This document shows positions 48,240-63,200 of a stretch of DNA of 64,000 bases, piece after piece. The stretch is from Solen grandis (taxonomy: Eukaryota; Mollusca; Bivalvia; Adapedonta; Solenidae), in contig CM037780.1 in NCBI GenBank assembly GCA_021229015.1, forward strand, positions 68,765,587 to 68,829,586, written 5' to 3'. Below the pieces are notes generated by a model. That model was not told where the DNA came from. It made no database searches and saw only the letters and a list, made by a program, of their open reading frames with translations. A program made the position numbers and the translations under genes. Every line of letters begins with the position of its first letter. The first letter of the stretch is position 1.

Positions 48240-51200
48240 TATAAATCATAAATTACTAAATTACTTGCTCATCCTCATTATATCAACGTGACGGCATTGA
48301 AGATAAATGATGTACAAGAACAGTAATCTTATGTGATCACATGACCTAGTATTAGCATGTGTGTTATGTAGACAATGTACCTTGTACAAGTCATAAATAA
48401 AGATCTGTTCTGTTCTGCTCATATACGCTACTATCCGACTGTCAAAATCAATTCAGATACCTGATTGCGAACAAATCATTAAGATAAAAAGAGACTCGGA
48501 TATAAATTCTGACAAATTACATACTCATTAATGTAGGCGGCTGTCACCTATATTAGGAAATATTCAACACTTCTTTTTCACAATTCATATAAATCCAGTG
48601 ACTTTGAAAACACGCAAACGATACCGATTTTTGTAATACATTAAATGATCTCTTATATACAGTCCATGTACACGGTTATCAATGGCCGGTTGGTAAGAGT
48701 GCCGGCATGAGAGCGGAAAGCCTTTAGTTCGATCCCCGGCCGCGACTTACCAAAGTCATAAAAATGGTATATATTAAACTCCCATGCTTGGGGCTAAGCA
48801 TAAAAAGGTAGTTTCAAGACTGATTGACCCGGTGTCATGATTATGTGATTGGGTGTGGCATCATTCCATATATATATACGGCATGATACTGCAGAGTGAC
48901 AGCACTATTTCTGTCTCAAGTAGACTTAGTCTCCAAATTGATTAACTTTTGTCTAACCAAATAGAAAAAAGGAAATTATTCGGCTTATAAAGGTTGTTAG
49001 AAGAATGTAAGATGAGGTGTCGATATTTGACTAGATGTGGTAATTAACACCTCTGTCCATAGCATTATACTATAGTGATATACACTGTCACTACATGTAT
49101 ATATCATACAGGCAAGTTCAGTAACCATATTCAAGAAAAAATGTCGAAGGGACGCTTAACAAAAAAAATAATAATAAATAAAAAAGGACGCATTTAGTTG
49201 GTTCCTGGACTTAAAGAATAAAAGAATAATTGTAAATGTACATGATTACGGAAGAGCATCTTCTCCGAAGACGGACTGGGTGAGGTGATAAAATATTCGG
49301 GAAAAGCAAGGCTGGGATAATCTCGACTAGTTTCCTTCAGAATCTAAATTTTAGCTTGCCATTTCCCTAATTCGTTTATCTGTGTTATCCATTCTAGAAC
49401 TTGGAAAAATACTTTAACATAGCCATAGTATTCGGATAGTAGCTTTTTCGATTTATCGGAATTTCACATTCATGATATGTAAACCATAACATTGTATTTT
49501 TCAATAAGAAATTATGTCTTTAACTTAGATTACAAAACCTCCTTCAGCGCTTGTTTTAAGGAAGGTAATCATGTTAAAACCAATGTTTAACCATTTACCC
49601 CAGCCTCTTGAATATTCATTATTCAAGATTGCCAAAATTGATGAATGATAATTTATTGAACTCTTAATGGTATATGTGACACAGGAATTTTTTTTTGTCA
49701 TACCAACTGCTAAGATTCCGAGCAACAATGCTATTTGTGACAGCACTATCTGTCGAAAGTAGACATGATCTCCAAATAACTAAAATATTGGTGGTGGGAC
49801 GCTTAACCCAACAAACAAGAAACAGTTACATTTACAATACAGTACCCCCCAAATGCAGTCACTGGCAATAAAAAGTGGTGATAATATAGGGTAAACACAA
49901 ACCGGTTTGACAGGTTTGTACGTGATACAACTCGAAAACAGTCAGCCTATTTACACTCGGGTATAAAGAATACACCGACCGATTTGACAGCATTCTATCG
50001 TTTGTTTGTTTGGATTTAACGTCCCGCCGACAATATAGTCCATCTAGTCCTGGAACTTCCCTGATATGCTAAGCGCCAATCAAGAGAACTTCACCACTAT
50101 CGTAATAAATACACGTACTTAATTTGTATTGTTAATAAATAACGGAAATTTTCGTGTGAAGGGAAATATTTCTGGTAATCAAATCTGTAACACCTTTAAA
50201 TGATCTATACCAAAACATATGTTTTTCTTTTCGTTAACTTACCATTTTCCCATTATTTGTTAGATGATAATTGTTATTACTTTATATTCATATTGTTAAT
50301 TTTACTTTACAATAAGTAAATATTTAAGCTGGAGGTACTACTATAAATAGAAAGTATTGTGCTATCTGGTGTGATGTAACTTGGTAGGATTTAAGGTTGA
50401 AGATATATATTTACTCAGTTGAAGCTCAGAGTTGGAAATATAGTACATGCTACAAGTTAAGACTGTTCTTTAATAATTGTTTTTCTTTTCTTACGCCGAA
50501 TATCTTTTTTAAAGATATCTCTTGTTTCAATTTCTTTTATTTGTCATAATGTTACAGATAGTGGGGCGACTTGCCAGCAGGATGTAAAGGGGTACTCAAA
50601 AGCTCCGTTACAGACGTCAAACACCGATAGACCGACGGGCTTGCACAAAGTACCGACAGCTTCCTCAATAGATTTTGATACCTTATTTGAAAACCCGTCT
50701 AAATTCCATCCAAAACTACGAAGTCAAGCTCAGTGCTCAGGTATTCAGCAAGTTACTGCATTCTGTATCGTTTGCATTTTTAGCTCGACTATTCGAAGAA
50801 TATGAGAGCTATTGTAGTCACCCAGGCGTTGCCGTCGGCGTCGGCGTTGGCGTTGCAGCTTTTGGTTAAAGTTTTGCGTGCAAGTTACTATCAACTTTAT
50901 ATCTCAATAACCATTTATGGTATTGACTTGAACGTTTATAAATATGTTCAGGGGCATCAGACAACCAAGGTAGATAACTCTTGACTGAATTTAATATGAA
51001 TTATGGCCCCTTTTTAACTTAGAAATTTTGGTTAAAGTTTTGCATGCAAAAGAAAATTTGGTTAAAGTTTTGCGTGCAAGCTACTATTTAGTTTGTATCT
51101 CAATAACCATTCATGGTATTGACTTGAAAAATTATGAATATGTTTAGGGGCATCATACAACCAAGGTAGATAACTCTTGATGGAATATATTACAAATTAT

Positions 51201-54200
51201 GTCCCCTTTTTAACTCAAAAAAATTGGTTAAAGTTTTGCATGCAAGATACTCTCATGCTTATATCTCAGTATCAAGCATGCGATTTAGGGGTATCATACT
51301 TTCATGGTAGATAATGTTACAATGTAATATGTTACAAATTATTGCCCCTTTTTAACTTAGAAATTTTGGTTAAAGTTTTGCACGCAAGTTACTTTCATGC
51401 TAATATCTCAGTATCCAGGCATGGGATTGATTTGAAACATCTTTAATACATTTAGGGGTATCATACTTTCATGGTAGATAACTCTTGATGAAATATGTTA
51501 CAAATTATTGCCCTTTTTAACTTAGAAATTTTGGCTAAAGTTTTGCATGCAAGTTACTTTCATGCTTATATCTCAGTATCCAGGCATGGGATTGATTTGA
51601 AATATCTTTAATATGTTTAGGGTATCATACTATCAAGGTAGATAACTTTTTATGGAATATATTACAAGTTATGGCCCTTTTTTTAACTTAGAAATTTTGG
51701 TTAAAGTTTTGCATGCAAGGTACTTTCATGTTTATATCTCAGAGTCCAGGCATGGGATTGATTTGAAAATCTTTAATATGTTTAGGGGTATCATGCTATA
51801 AAGGAAGATAACACTTGATGGAATAAATTAAAAAAATATGACCCCCTTTTAACTTAGAATTTTGGTTAAATTTTTGCATTTAAGCTACTATCCAGCTTTT
51901 ATCTCAGAAATTGCTTGTGGAATTGACTAGAAAGTTAAGGAGTGTCTTCAAGGGCATCAGAAAACAGGAGGATAACTTTTGGACTGATGCAAATTATGGC
52001 CCTTTTCTAACTTGGATTTTTGGTTTAAGTTTTGCATGCACAGTGTTATTGTGCGTATGTCTCATAAATATATTAAGGGGTATCAGACTATCAAGGTATA
52101 TCATTTTTGACTATTATTATATACAGGGAATGTGAAGGGCAAGAATTTAAATAGATTTCATTTGATTTATCAACAAGCATTTTGAATAGTCGAGCGTGCT
52201 GTCCTCTGACAGCTCTTGCTTGAATTATTTTTAGAACTAGTTGACGAATTGTAAATAAAGATAACGATGTGCATTGAATACAATTTATTCCATTTATTAT
52301 ATGGGTCATGCGCAATATGATTTTTTTCACTTTCCACTGTTTAAAAACGTTGACGTAAAATCAGTAAATTCAGAATCGGTGTTTATTACGCAATGACGTC
52401 ATTTACCTTGAATAAAGTTTCATATGTAATGTGATATTATGAAATACGATAATACAATAATAATACTGTTTTACCTCCGAAAACATATTAACTTCTTGTA
52501 ATAAAGTCTCGGATTATATGTTATGTGATCTAGGAAAACAGATTCTATTTCAAATCTATTTGTTCCTTTTTTTTTCTTCTTGTTTTTAGACGCCTGTAAA
52601 ACATACGTGTATTCCTAAAGGCTAGACATTCACATTTTTCAGTTAGGAAATCTGTCAATGGACTTTCTTAGGTAGGCACCAAAGGTTCTGCCTGGTTGTT
52701 TCTTGGTCACTAAGAGTCTTCCGGGGCGTCGCTTTTTGACATATACGGTTTCTAAAATGGTACCTCTTAATCAACAACAAATTTTGATAATATATATTTA
52801 CAAATACACACTCATATACTGTGAAATCATTAATTTTCGCGGGACACTAATGTTCGTCGATTTCGTGGTAGGTTTTATCCACGAATATCAATCCCCGCGA
52901 AAACTTGTCTCTTATATAGACGTGACGTTTTCTAGAACATAGACCCACGAGAAAATGTACCTACGAAATTCCCTTAGGTGCATAATCAACGAACTTTAAT
53001 GTAAACGAAAATTAATGGTTTTACAGTAAGATAATCCCGGAGAAAAAAAACGATCCATATTCACTGATAAGTCGATGCCTTATCATTATTTCATTCTCAT
53101 ATCAGCGCGGCTCGATAGCGCATAATTTACTACTGAAATCGCATTAAAATGGCCAAAAACTTTAAAAACTCCTTAAATCTGTAATACAGCAATGTCACAT
53201 CAGCATCATATTGTTTAAGCTAAATCCATCCGCTTTTAATGGCTTAAGTAACATTAAGATCTGTTAACTTGCAATAATTATTCCTTTATATCAAATTGCT
53301 TCTTTCATTATCTTTTTTTTTTGTCAGTTCATTACTATTTTGGAGTCACCCTAGTTTTAAGCTTGCAAGTATTACAGAAATTGATAACAGGATATACTGT
53401 CGGCATTATTTCGTTACCCTTAGCCGCTGTCATACTGGATATAAAACACAATTACGTGACGCATGTATTTAACCTAATTGCACATTGATTAAGAATTATA
53501 CTGACACATAAGGTAATTTTTCTTCATTATAAAATACATGTATCTCCCATTTCACTTGATTTATGGTTATCGTAGGTTAAGTTTTCATTCTAGATTTGAT
53601 TGAATAGAAATCCTTATGGGAGCAATAAAACCTACTCATCTTTAACCCACAAGCATCACATTCTAATTCAGAGAGAAAAAAACCTTAATATCAAGTTTTA
53701 TATAGATGTATTTTCATACATACTGTTGATAATCGAAATCTATTAATCCCCCTTGGGCTCTTTGTGGAAATAAAGTATATATAATGTGCCCATGAGATAT
53801 AGGAATACAAAAACGTTTTATCTCATTAATGCTAGATATTAGAATCATGAATAATCCCAACTGTTCCCATCTAATTTTTTGGCCGTTAGGCCGTTTATTT
53901 TCACGCTGACTTCCTGTGAAACACATAGTAAGGAAGCGGAATAAAATTAGGCTTTTCATTGGTTATTATATACTTTGCTAAATTCCCATTAGTCATTGTA
54001 AAATTAATCAAAAGAAAAGAAAGGAGTTGCGGAAACGAGTTTTTTTTTTTTAGATCTCTGCTTCTTTTAAAAGTTAAAATTTTCTTCACCTGCGAACGAT
54101 TTGTACCGAATAGTAAGACACTACACCTTTTTAAGGTAAACTGAAAGAGTAGAACGCTAAAAAATAGGAAACACATAGATTTCGGAATTGATTGTTCGAC

Positions 54201-57200
54201 CCTGACAGATCCTATATTCAACAAAAACGTAACATCCGGTTTCGTTTTGTAGCCCGCGAGACGAAGTCTAATGCGCAGATGTTTTAAGGCTGTAAATGTC
54301 TACCAAGATTGTACAAATTATTTGGATCCGGTATTTCACAGAGTTGCACTGACACAGGAATTACACAACTATTAATTCAACAACAAATTCTATTACATAT
54401 GAAACCATTCAGACACTAATCATCAAGCTGGTTACCACGGCCGGGTATCTTTTTTAAAGGTATTTCTTGTTTAAAGATATTTCTTGTTAAGAGTGTTTCT
54501 TAGCTGCAAGTTTCAAGATATTTTTTCCGTACGTGAAAGTTAGGAGATTTTATTAGACTAGGATATTTTCGCATGTTTGCGGTATAGATTATATTAATCA
54601 ATAAATAGGAACATATGTACCATATAGAACCTGTAAAAGGGAGGAAACAATGCTCTAATTCAGAGGAGATTTAGATTTCTACTAGGACAAGAAGCTCTCT
54701 TCTTTAAGGGATTTGGATTTTCTTTTTGAGAGTACCTGTTTATAATCTGTGACACTAATATATATCATATTGTATACCAGTCCACGGTCCTTTCAAAAAT
54801 CATAAATAATTTATTATATTATTTCTAACACCGGTATAAACGTCATTTTATTTGGTATTTCTCATAAAGCGTTTTCTGGACTTTGAAGAAGTCCGTTAGA
54901 ATAATATTATACATGTACATGAACCTTGAGGGGTTTCTTGGCGCTACTAAGTTTATCCCATATAAACACATGGGGAATAACACTCGTGGTAATCTGGGGC
55001 GTATGCACACTTTAGAATGACTTTGTCTACAACATTCACATCTTTGTCTATTTAAAATTCTATATATCATTACAATGAATTCAGTCTTTTATCACACAGT
55101 ATATCCTGTATTCAGTATCCACAACGTATTTCTTTAGAAATAGCACGTCTAAAGAATATGGTTTGTTTCCGTCCGTCGTTCAGGAAAAGTCGTTTAATAG
55201 AAGAGACTAATATATAGATATCATTTTCCATCCGAATGCATATATTTACGGTCATGTTATACAAGATTTTTAAATACCATGAAAAGACCTATGCGAACAG
55301 CATAAAACCAGATCAGCCTGCGAGTAATTGATTGGAAATAAGAGTTTTTGTATTATGTTGGTTGACATAGTGGCTGTTTTTTGTGTTTCATGCATTTTTT
55401 TTCTTCAAAATCATGTTTCTTTTATTTGATTAAAAAAGTCATGTATGCAGAGTGAAAGGAATGCTTAGCTTAGTCAAATTACTTAGTGTTTTGACTAGAA
55501 GACTCGTACCTGATACTTACTCCTGGCTCAACTCATTTTATCCACACAGCAGACAGCGTCGACGAAGGCGTATACTCATTCGACAATGACAGTCCAAGAT
55601 CTGCAGAGTTGGATGAGGAAGCAAATGTCTCCAAACCTCCACCTAGCTCTCGCAAATTGTCGAGGATAGACAGTGTAATGCAACTGTCGTTCACTGGCAT
55701 GATGAAGAAAAACATACATAGTTCCAACGGTTTCCCGGGGTTCAAACGCAGGGTCGCCAACGATATAAATCATAAGTACTGCTCTTGTAGGTTCATAAAC
55801 TCGCTACTTTATTTGTCTGTTTCTCCTTTTGTTTATGATTATTATTTGAACGTCCATCTATCTTCGTTTCTGGTGATATTACTGGCAACCATTTTGTTTA
55901 GTAACGCTTAGTAAGTAAAAACAGAAGTTTGTACAAGCAAGAGCAAGATTTTTAGAAATATGCCTGAATTGAAAAAAACAACAACAAACAATCAAAAAAC
56001 AAAACAACAACAACAAAAGCAACTTGATGATCTTAACAGTTCTTTTCTACGCAATTAAGAAGCATTCATTCAATGCCTTGCATGGCATTAAGTAACACTC
56101 AGCTAGTCTGCACTGTTAAAGGTGTACTATTCTTAAAGTGAATAGGTTTCCATGTTCACTATGATTATGTCGCGTACATGACCCGAGTAGCCACCACAAC
56201 TGTCTAGGACATTGCAATGTCAGACTTGTCAAAATATGTAAAAAAAAAAATAGCTTGTCAGGGCTGTGAATTTGTAGAAGGTATCTACAGTTTAAAATAA
56301 TTTTGTAGAAATGTTCACTATGACTGGGCATGGGGAAAAAAAACCTTTCTGGGCTGTAAATTTGTGCATTGTATTCCGATTTAAACTTTGACATTATGCA
56401 GTAAGTGATTGCCTTTTTCTTTTTTGACACCAGCTGTAAGAGGTTACACATAGGGATGTCCGTCTGTCTGTCTGTCTGTCTTTCTGTCTGACCGCCACAC
56501 CCTTTCTATAGTTTTCAAATGCCCGTCAATCAGAATGCAAGGGCTTGATAAATGTATTTGTGTTTAATGTATTATTGTACCTACAGTTCATCTTACTTTG
56601 GCTATATAGCATATGTTGCCGGGTACAGGTATTTAGTAATAAATCAACAGTCAAGAAGACATGTGACTTAATAGTTCAGTCGGTAGAGTGCAGGAACGGT
56701 ATTCTTGAGGCCCTGGGTGCTTGATTTTTTTCACCACCTGTTACACATATATTATTCACACATGGAATCTGTTTTAATTTTGATTATTAATATTTTGTTA
56801 AAACTATATTCGACTAACTACAACGAATAATTAACACCTCAGTCAGGTTTACAATCAGGCATATGGTTTGGAATTTTTACGATGTCGGGCATGCTGTCCT
56901 TGTTAAAAGAACAGACATACATATGGATGCTTTCGTTTTTTATTTTATGCATACATCACGTAACTTTTCATTCAGATCGTTTTGGTTTGCTATATTTAAT
57001 TGATATGCATTGTGTATATCTAAAAGTGAGTTTTCACATGTTTGTTTTATGTCTCAATATTTTAGTCCCCTCTTACATGTATATGTTCCAGGTACAACAA
57101 ATAACTATATGTTTTGATAAAATAGAATGTATATGTAGATGTTAGATATTTGTAATTTTTCTGTTTAATTGTATATCTTTAAATTTACAATCCTAGTAGA

Positions 57201-60200
57201 GACACTTGCAAAAACATCTTTTTTCAGATGTCCGATGCGACGATATGGTATTTATATTCCTCTACATAGTATTTGGAATGGCTTATATATGTGTAGGTGA
57301 GTCATTGATATTCTGTTATATATTATGTATTAACAAACGTTATATCATTACATACCATATATGTACATATGGGTGAAATATAATGATAAATCAGTTTAAT
57401 GCATTACAATTTAATCATTTTATTAATAATACCTCTTCCGATACACATTTTCTTTTTGATCATTTTAAAATTACAATGTGTAGTAATAACTCAATGGCAT
57501 TGAAAGTCTATTCACAATGATAATCTTCAATATAGTAATACAGCTTCAGCCAAATATACAGTCGTCAAGCAAACGAGGTTAAACTTTTTATTAAAAAGCG
57601 ACTTACACGTTTTAAATTTTCTGTGGTTTGTGTTTGACGCTGCCTTGAATTAAACATATTACATACTCGCCCCAGCTCTCTGTTTCATTTTTATGACTGC
57701 TTGCAGACGAAGTAAGTTTTTTTCTCATTTATTTTGAATGATGACTTACTTAAGAAAATCAAATTTGATGTGGTAAAAATTATATCATACATTATTGGTA
57801 TTGTTTGAATACATGATAATAGATACAATATTTTTTTGTTATCAAAATAATTAAGTTTTTACACCGCTATAATTATGATTATTGCATTCCCAGGAACTCT
57901 CGGACTAACCAACTGCTCAGTCGAGGTGATGATAAACTACTTCCTGATTGTAGATGGGATGCTATCCGTATTTATATTCCCCATTTCTATCATGGAATGG
58001 ACAAAGCACATAGGAAATTGTGTGGAAGATGAGAAAAAAATAGGCCGCGGTGTATTCTTCACACTTGTTACGGTTCTGCGGTCGTGTGCCGCTATTGGTG
58101 GTGCGTATTAATTTCTTTTTCACTTTTCATATATTATATTTTAGGACTTTGAAAACGCACGCTTGGAATAAGTGTGTTTTCCATCAAAAGCACTTACTAT
58201 ATAATGATATTCATACACATTCGTTGTCACCTATTCATTGCCGCCATTACGTGTAAGAAACCATGACATTAAGGTATTATGATATACATTTGGTGGAATC
58301 TTTCGTATTTTAAAGCACTTAAGTACAATAATGTGTCGACATATCTGGTACATAAGTAATGAGTACGTTCAAATATTGATGGATTTCTAGAGAATATAGA
58401 ATACAAAATGTATTAGAATAACAATCACCTAACCTACTGCTGTTAGTTAGTTAACATGACAGTCAATTTCAATTCGGTGGGGACACTTCAAGGGAAATAT
58501 TTGATTTGTTGCACTTCCCTTGGCTTCTGTACAACCCCGTCACACCAATCTCAAAACGCTCGTAAAGCATGTTTAAAACGCACAATAAACCGAATATTTA
58601 TATGGACGGACTGTGATCGGGAATTGGCTCGGTCTAAAGTTGAACATACTCAAAGTAATCATAGTGCAAGCGTAGCAGAAAGACCGCGCAGTGCGTGCAA
58701 ATTGAGGACGGGGAACATGTAATTGAAGCTCTGAAGGCACTGAAGTTGTGTGTGTCTCAAGTGAAAGAGGGTTTGACGAGCTGCAGACTTAATTTTTGCC
58801 AGAAACCAAATTTAAATAAAATAATGAAAGAGTTTTGTTTTCGATTTGGTACCTTTTGATTTAGATATGCATATTGATTATAAATCTTATTAACTGTAGG
58901 CAAGAGAAATTGTGAGAGTAAGAGAGGCGATGTGCTCATTGTTAACGGTCCATTAAAACAGATGGTATGTTCATAATTTCTTGTAACGATCTTGTTAACG
59001 CAAGGTGAAAGCGGATTTATAACATTAGGTCTATTGGCATCGCTTGAATTTGATCCCCGTTTATTAAATTTACTTTGAAGAACAAAAAAATCTCTCAGTG
59101 CTATCAGCGCTTTGATATGTACTCAGTACGTGACGGTGCAGTCTCTATTTATAGATTGAAGTTTTTTACAAAGGGTGGCTCGTAATTAATTTCGGATGGT
59201 AGATACACAGGTTTCGGCCATTTTAAAGTATATTAACAAATCACCCCAGGAGGTATCTGACGTCGATAGCTTGGTGTGATTATTAGTATGTTACATGGAT
59301 TTGTATCGGGCTTCAAGTTTTCTACATGGTTATTGTAACACCACAAAATGACCAAAACCTGCATATTTTCTACCTAGAATTCTTTACGAGCCACCTGTGC
59401 ATCAAAACAAACCTCCGCATGATCAAGTCATAGTTATGCAACATCATAGAGAAACTAGTTCATTTGTGATTTTATGCCACGGACACTTATTGTGTCCGGT
59501 AGATATTTATATTTGACACAAAATTGATTTTCCAACACTTTTGCTAAATCTCAGCATATATGTGCATACCTTTGTTGCAGATCGATCAGTTGTATAAAAT
59601 TGAGAGGTTTTTCGGTTTTCAGTGTACAGAGTCGAATGTTCAGAATGTAGGTACTATAGTTGTGAATGACAACGTCACACACAACTAAAACAAATCGTAA
59701 CCCGAGTGTAATACGAAATCAATTATCGTTTTGTAAACGTGTTGGGGCGTCGATATTTGCACATTACTTTTAGCACGATATCAACCATCGTCGGAAGCCA
59801 CGTTGCTTCTTAATCGACAGCGGTCTAGTTAATTAGCAAAATTTCGTACTCATAATTTTATTGATTATTAGATCCGTGGCTTAGACAGCATGGATCATTT
59901 GACCAATGAAGTGGCGTGTTACATGTAGTTGTTCGGATTTTGAAAATATGGGCTTTGGCGCTTTGTAACTTAAATGAAGAGTATGCACGACACAGCGCGT
60001 GGTTTCATTTGTCAGTAAGTAGCTGATTGGAAATAATAAAATAATCGAACAATATATACGGTAATAATAACGGAATATAATACCGCTGCTTCCGACGATG
60101 AATGTCAACATGTTGCCGTAACGCTTTAAATGTTCCTGCGATCTTGGAGCATGATTGGTACGCAGTCGTTGCTCAGGCATAATGATTCAAACACTTTAAA

Positions 60201-63200
60201 CACTTTGTGATCATATTTGGTCTCGACAGTGCAAGCGTGATGCGAATATGGTATTGGTTGAGATGAGTACGATGATATGACGCACTAAGATTGTAATATT
60301 GATATCAAACCAGTAATTGACAGCGCTATCAATTGTTTTAAGAGTGTAGTTCTGGTATGACGGGGTCCTAACGTCAATCTCAGCACTGTTTTCCTTTCTC
60401 GGCTGACGACGTATGAATACAGTCTTCAAAATTGTCACCAGACAATTATTCTAGCTTACAGATCCTTTTTTCTTGATAAAATTACTTCATCAATTGTAGC
60501 TTGCGTTCTACAGACGTCGATTTTTTTTCTTCGATAGTTTCCATAATTTGTGTTCAAGACACGCCAAGCTGTCGGCGTTCTCTGTGGAAGCAGAGGACTA
60601 CGTAGAAATATATAGAGTACAATACCGATATAAATTCATGCTGTATACGCATTAGTAAAGACACCAACATTTATTTATCATAAAACGCCCCGTTTTTAAT
60701 GAATTTAAAGGAAGTCTGTGAACACACGATTTAAAACATACACACTGTTAAACGCGGTTTTGTATCGCTGTTTGCATCGGGGTCGCCAATCATAATGCTA
60801 CATTCTGATGTTATTCGAGTTTATGTTATAAACACTCTATAGTTATCTTAACCCTTTCCCTCATATAGACTCATTTTGACGCCCTCAATAGGTACCACAT
60901 AAAGCCTGATCTGCAGAAAACCACAGTTAAACCTTACCAAATTTAATTATAAAATCCTCATTTCCAGACCACTGAGGAGCAGCGAACAGCATAAAACCTT
61001 ATCAGCCTGCGAGTTACTCGCAGGCTGATCTGGTTTTATGCTGTTCGCATAGGTCTTTTCATGGTGTCCTCTATGAGGGAAAGTGTTAACTCGCTATCCG
61101 TCTGTTACTTTGATATGTTTCCCTTTCTATCCCCAGTCGACCTTTATGCTCATGACATATTCATATACCACATAGGTTCTTGAACTCATAGTTTCGAGGA
61201 TTTTGTATTTAGAAGACATAGTAGGTGGATGACAAAAAAATGAGCGTAGGAATCAATTTCACTGTTTACCACTTTAGATGTATAGGAAAAATGGCCCCCG
61301 ACGATCTACTGATGTCTAATACAGATAACTTGTAGACTTAGCGGCCTTCATGCTATATATTGTCTGCTTCTTGCAGTTATCTGCCAGCTAAGGATCTTAG
61401 ACAGAAGAACGTGCTAAGACTGAGAGTTGTTGAGAATTATGCCTTGCTTTTCTAATAAATATCATATTTGTGTCGTAAACGGGAAATAACTCTTTTAATT
61501 TCCTTCATTCCAGATTCAGACTGAGGTAAACCTCTGTATAGTATGAAATGAACTGTTATTTTCATATTTTTTGATGTATATCACAATTGTTGTACAATGT
61601 TTCTTTTTTTTTTTTAATTAACTTTTTATACCAAATACAAAATGTATGTTTTCGATTGTGCATGTTACACGTTACAGAAAATAGCACTTAATATATTGTA
61701 GGTATGAACAATTTAACTATTTTCAAATAAATAAATAAATAAATAAATAATAAAAAAAATCTTGAATAAAAGTCATTTTTTCTGTTGCATTAAATTTCCA
61801 AGTTCGATTCTGTCATAATGATGCTGTTTTCAAATCTATAATTTCCTCATGGCATGCAGCCTTATGGATGTGTTCAGGATCATTGTCCAGACTCTTGATT
61901 CGATTTCTATTTTATATTAGTTTGTTGTATTCATCGGCATGATATGGTATTGATTCTGTTACATACTGTTATTTACGTGTTGTCAATTCAGATAATTTTA
62001 TTACTATATAGGTTATTGTGATGTCAGAGGGTAACAATCCGTAATGTCACCTATTGACAAACATTACGTTTCGTCCCTCTTTCCATAAAGAACAACCCCC
62101 ACCCCCTCGCGCACGCGTATACGGCATACCGGCATTTAACGTCATCCCGCGATTACTTCCCTTGCCTTATATTTAGAATTTTTAATTCTAGTTTTTATGC
62201 ATCCATTATTTGCGTTTGTGAATTTGTATTTGGTTCCTTTTGATTTAAATCATAGACCACAGGACCCTCATATTCAGTCAAAAAAAAAAGACTTTAAGAA
62301 AAATTCGACCTCTCTTTATATAAACAATTTTTAGAGAGGTCGATTTTATAATATAGGGTCCTGCGCATAGACAGGTTCGGTTATAAGGTCAAAACAGTAG
62401 AAATGAGAGGGGGACAGTATGTTTAATGTAAGCCGTCAATAGAAATATTAATCTTTTCTTGTTAGAGTCTCAAATGACTGAAGTGTCTCTAGTCGCATCT
62501 GTATGTCACAACTCAGAAGTACTTTAGGAATTGGGTTTATATTATATTCAATGGTCAAACTTTACTTAGCAAGAACAATAAATCTACATTGCTTCATCTC
62601 TATTACTTACTTGTATGGTGAATTTATGCTTTTCTAGAACATATTTTAAAAAATATTTAAGGCATTGATATCATTCATGGTGTGAAGTGACATGGAACAA
62701 TAACTTTATCTTGTCCCATTTTCTTACTTTTCTATTAAAATTATACCTGTCTGCAGCAAATCCATGAAGTATTAAAGGTATTGGGAGGATCAATACTAAG
62801 AACCACTATTCCTTATCCATTTTGTTTAATTTAACAGACCATGATCCATTATCTATCTTACTTGCTTTTTCAATAAGTTGTAACTTCCCTTATTTTTTAC
62901 CTACATGCCACAAAAAATTAAAGGGATTGACTTTATTATTCACACATTTTAACTTTCGCTTCTGACAGTGCTCTCAGTGCTTTGATTTTTATTCTGTTCA
63001 GTGCAATGAAATAAAATACCATATCCTCCAGTTAACATTACTTATCTGGGTAAACATCCTTATTTATCGTCCTCTTATGTGGTTTGTGATATTTTATATA
63101 ATTGCAAGATATTTAGCAAATGTGTGTATACTAGCTATTTCATTCGATATTTTGCGAGGTTTCAAAGATGACCATCTTTTAAACTTAAAATCGCTTTATC

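Larger units (their letters stand above)
42666..50557 (+). other. Intron 1 of the four-TM gene (7.9 kb, rich in mobile elements)
   Basis: Begins GTAAAA and ends TTACAG. It carries family 2 SINEs in both orientations (42801-43001, 45889-46156, 48680-48960, 49738-49817, 50000-50095), a tRNA-like sequence (44125-44205), a (GA)n tract (about 44688-44724), a tandem-repeat element with another nested inside (46341-48101), a (CA)n tract (48206-48236) and a LINE 3' end (48290-48415). No other exon was recognised. Confidence 0.6.
50741..55549 (+). other. Intron 2 of the four-TM gene (4.8 kb)
   Basis: Begins GTATTC and ends CCACACAG. The first part is filled by the family B element (50782-52221), which starts only 41 bases after the donor. 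Then come a TA-flanked MITE (52819-53026), anonymous AT-rich DNA, and a fragment of the TTAA-type MITE (55276-55328). Confidence 0.6.

Noticed and set aside
50675..50869. Open frames crossing from exon 2 into the family B element (VGVGVGVAAFG)
   Set aside because: The apparent protein reads through the donor into the GGCGTT microsatellite of the mobile element.
55764..55775. Exon 3 donor at GTACTG (55776)
   Set aside because: It leaves two bases over, which breaks the frame into exon 4; the donor at 55787 keeps phase.
58456..58722. Open frame of 88 codons in intron 5
   Set aside because: No homology is recognised, no splice signals match the gene's phase, and the downstream sequence is repeat.
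59787..60100. CATCGTCGGAAGC inverted pair as a transposon boundary
   Set aside because: The 13-base match stands alone, with no duplication or shared flanks; too little to call.
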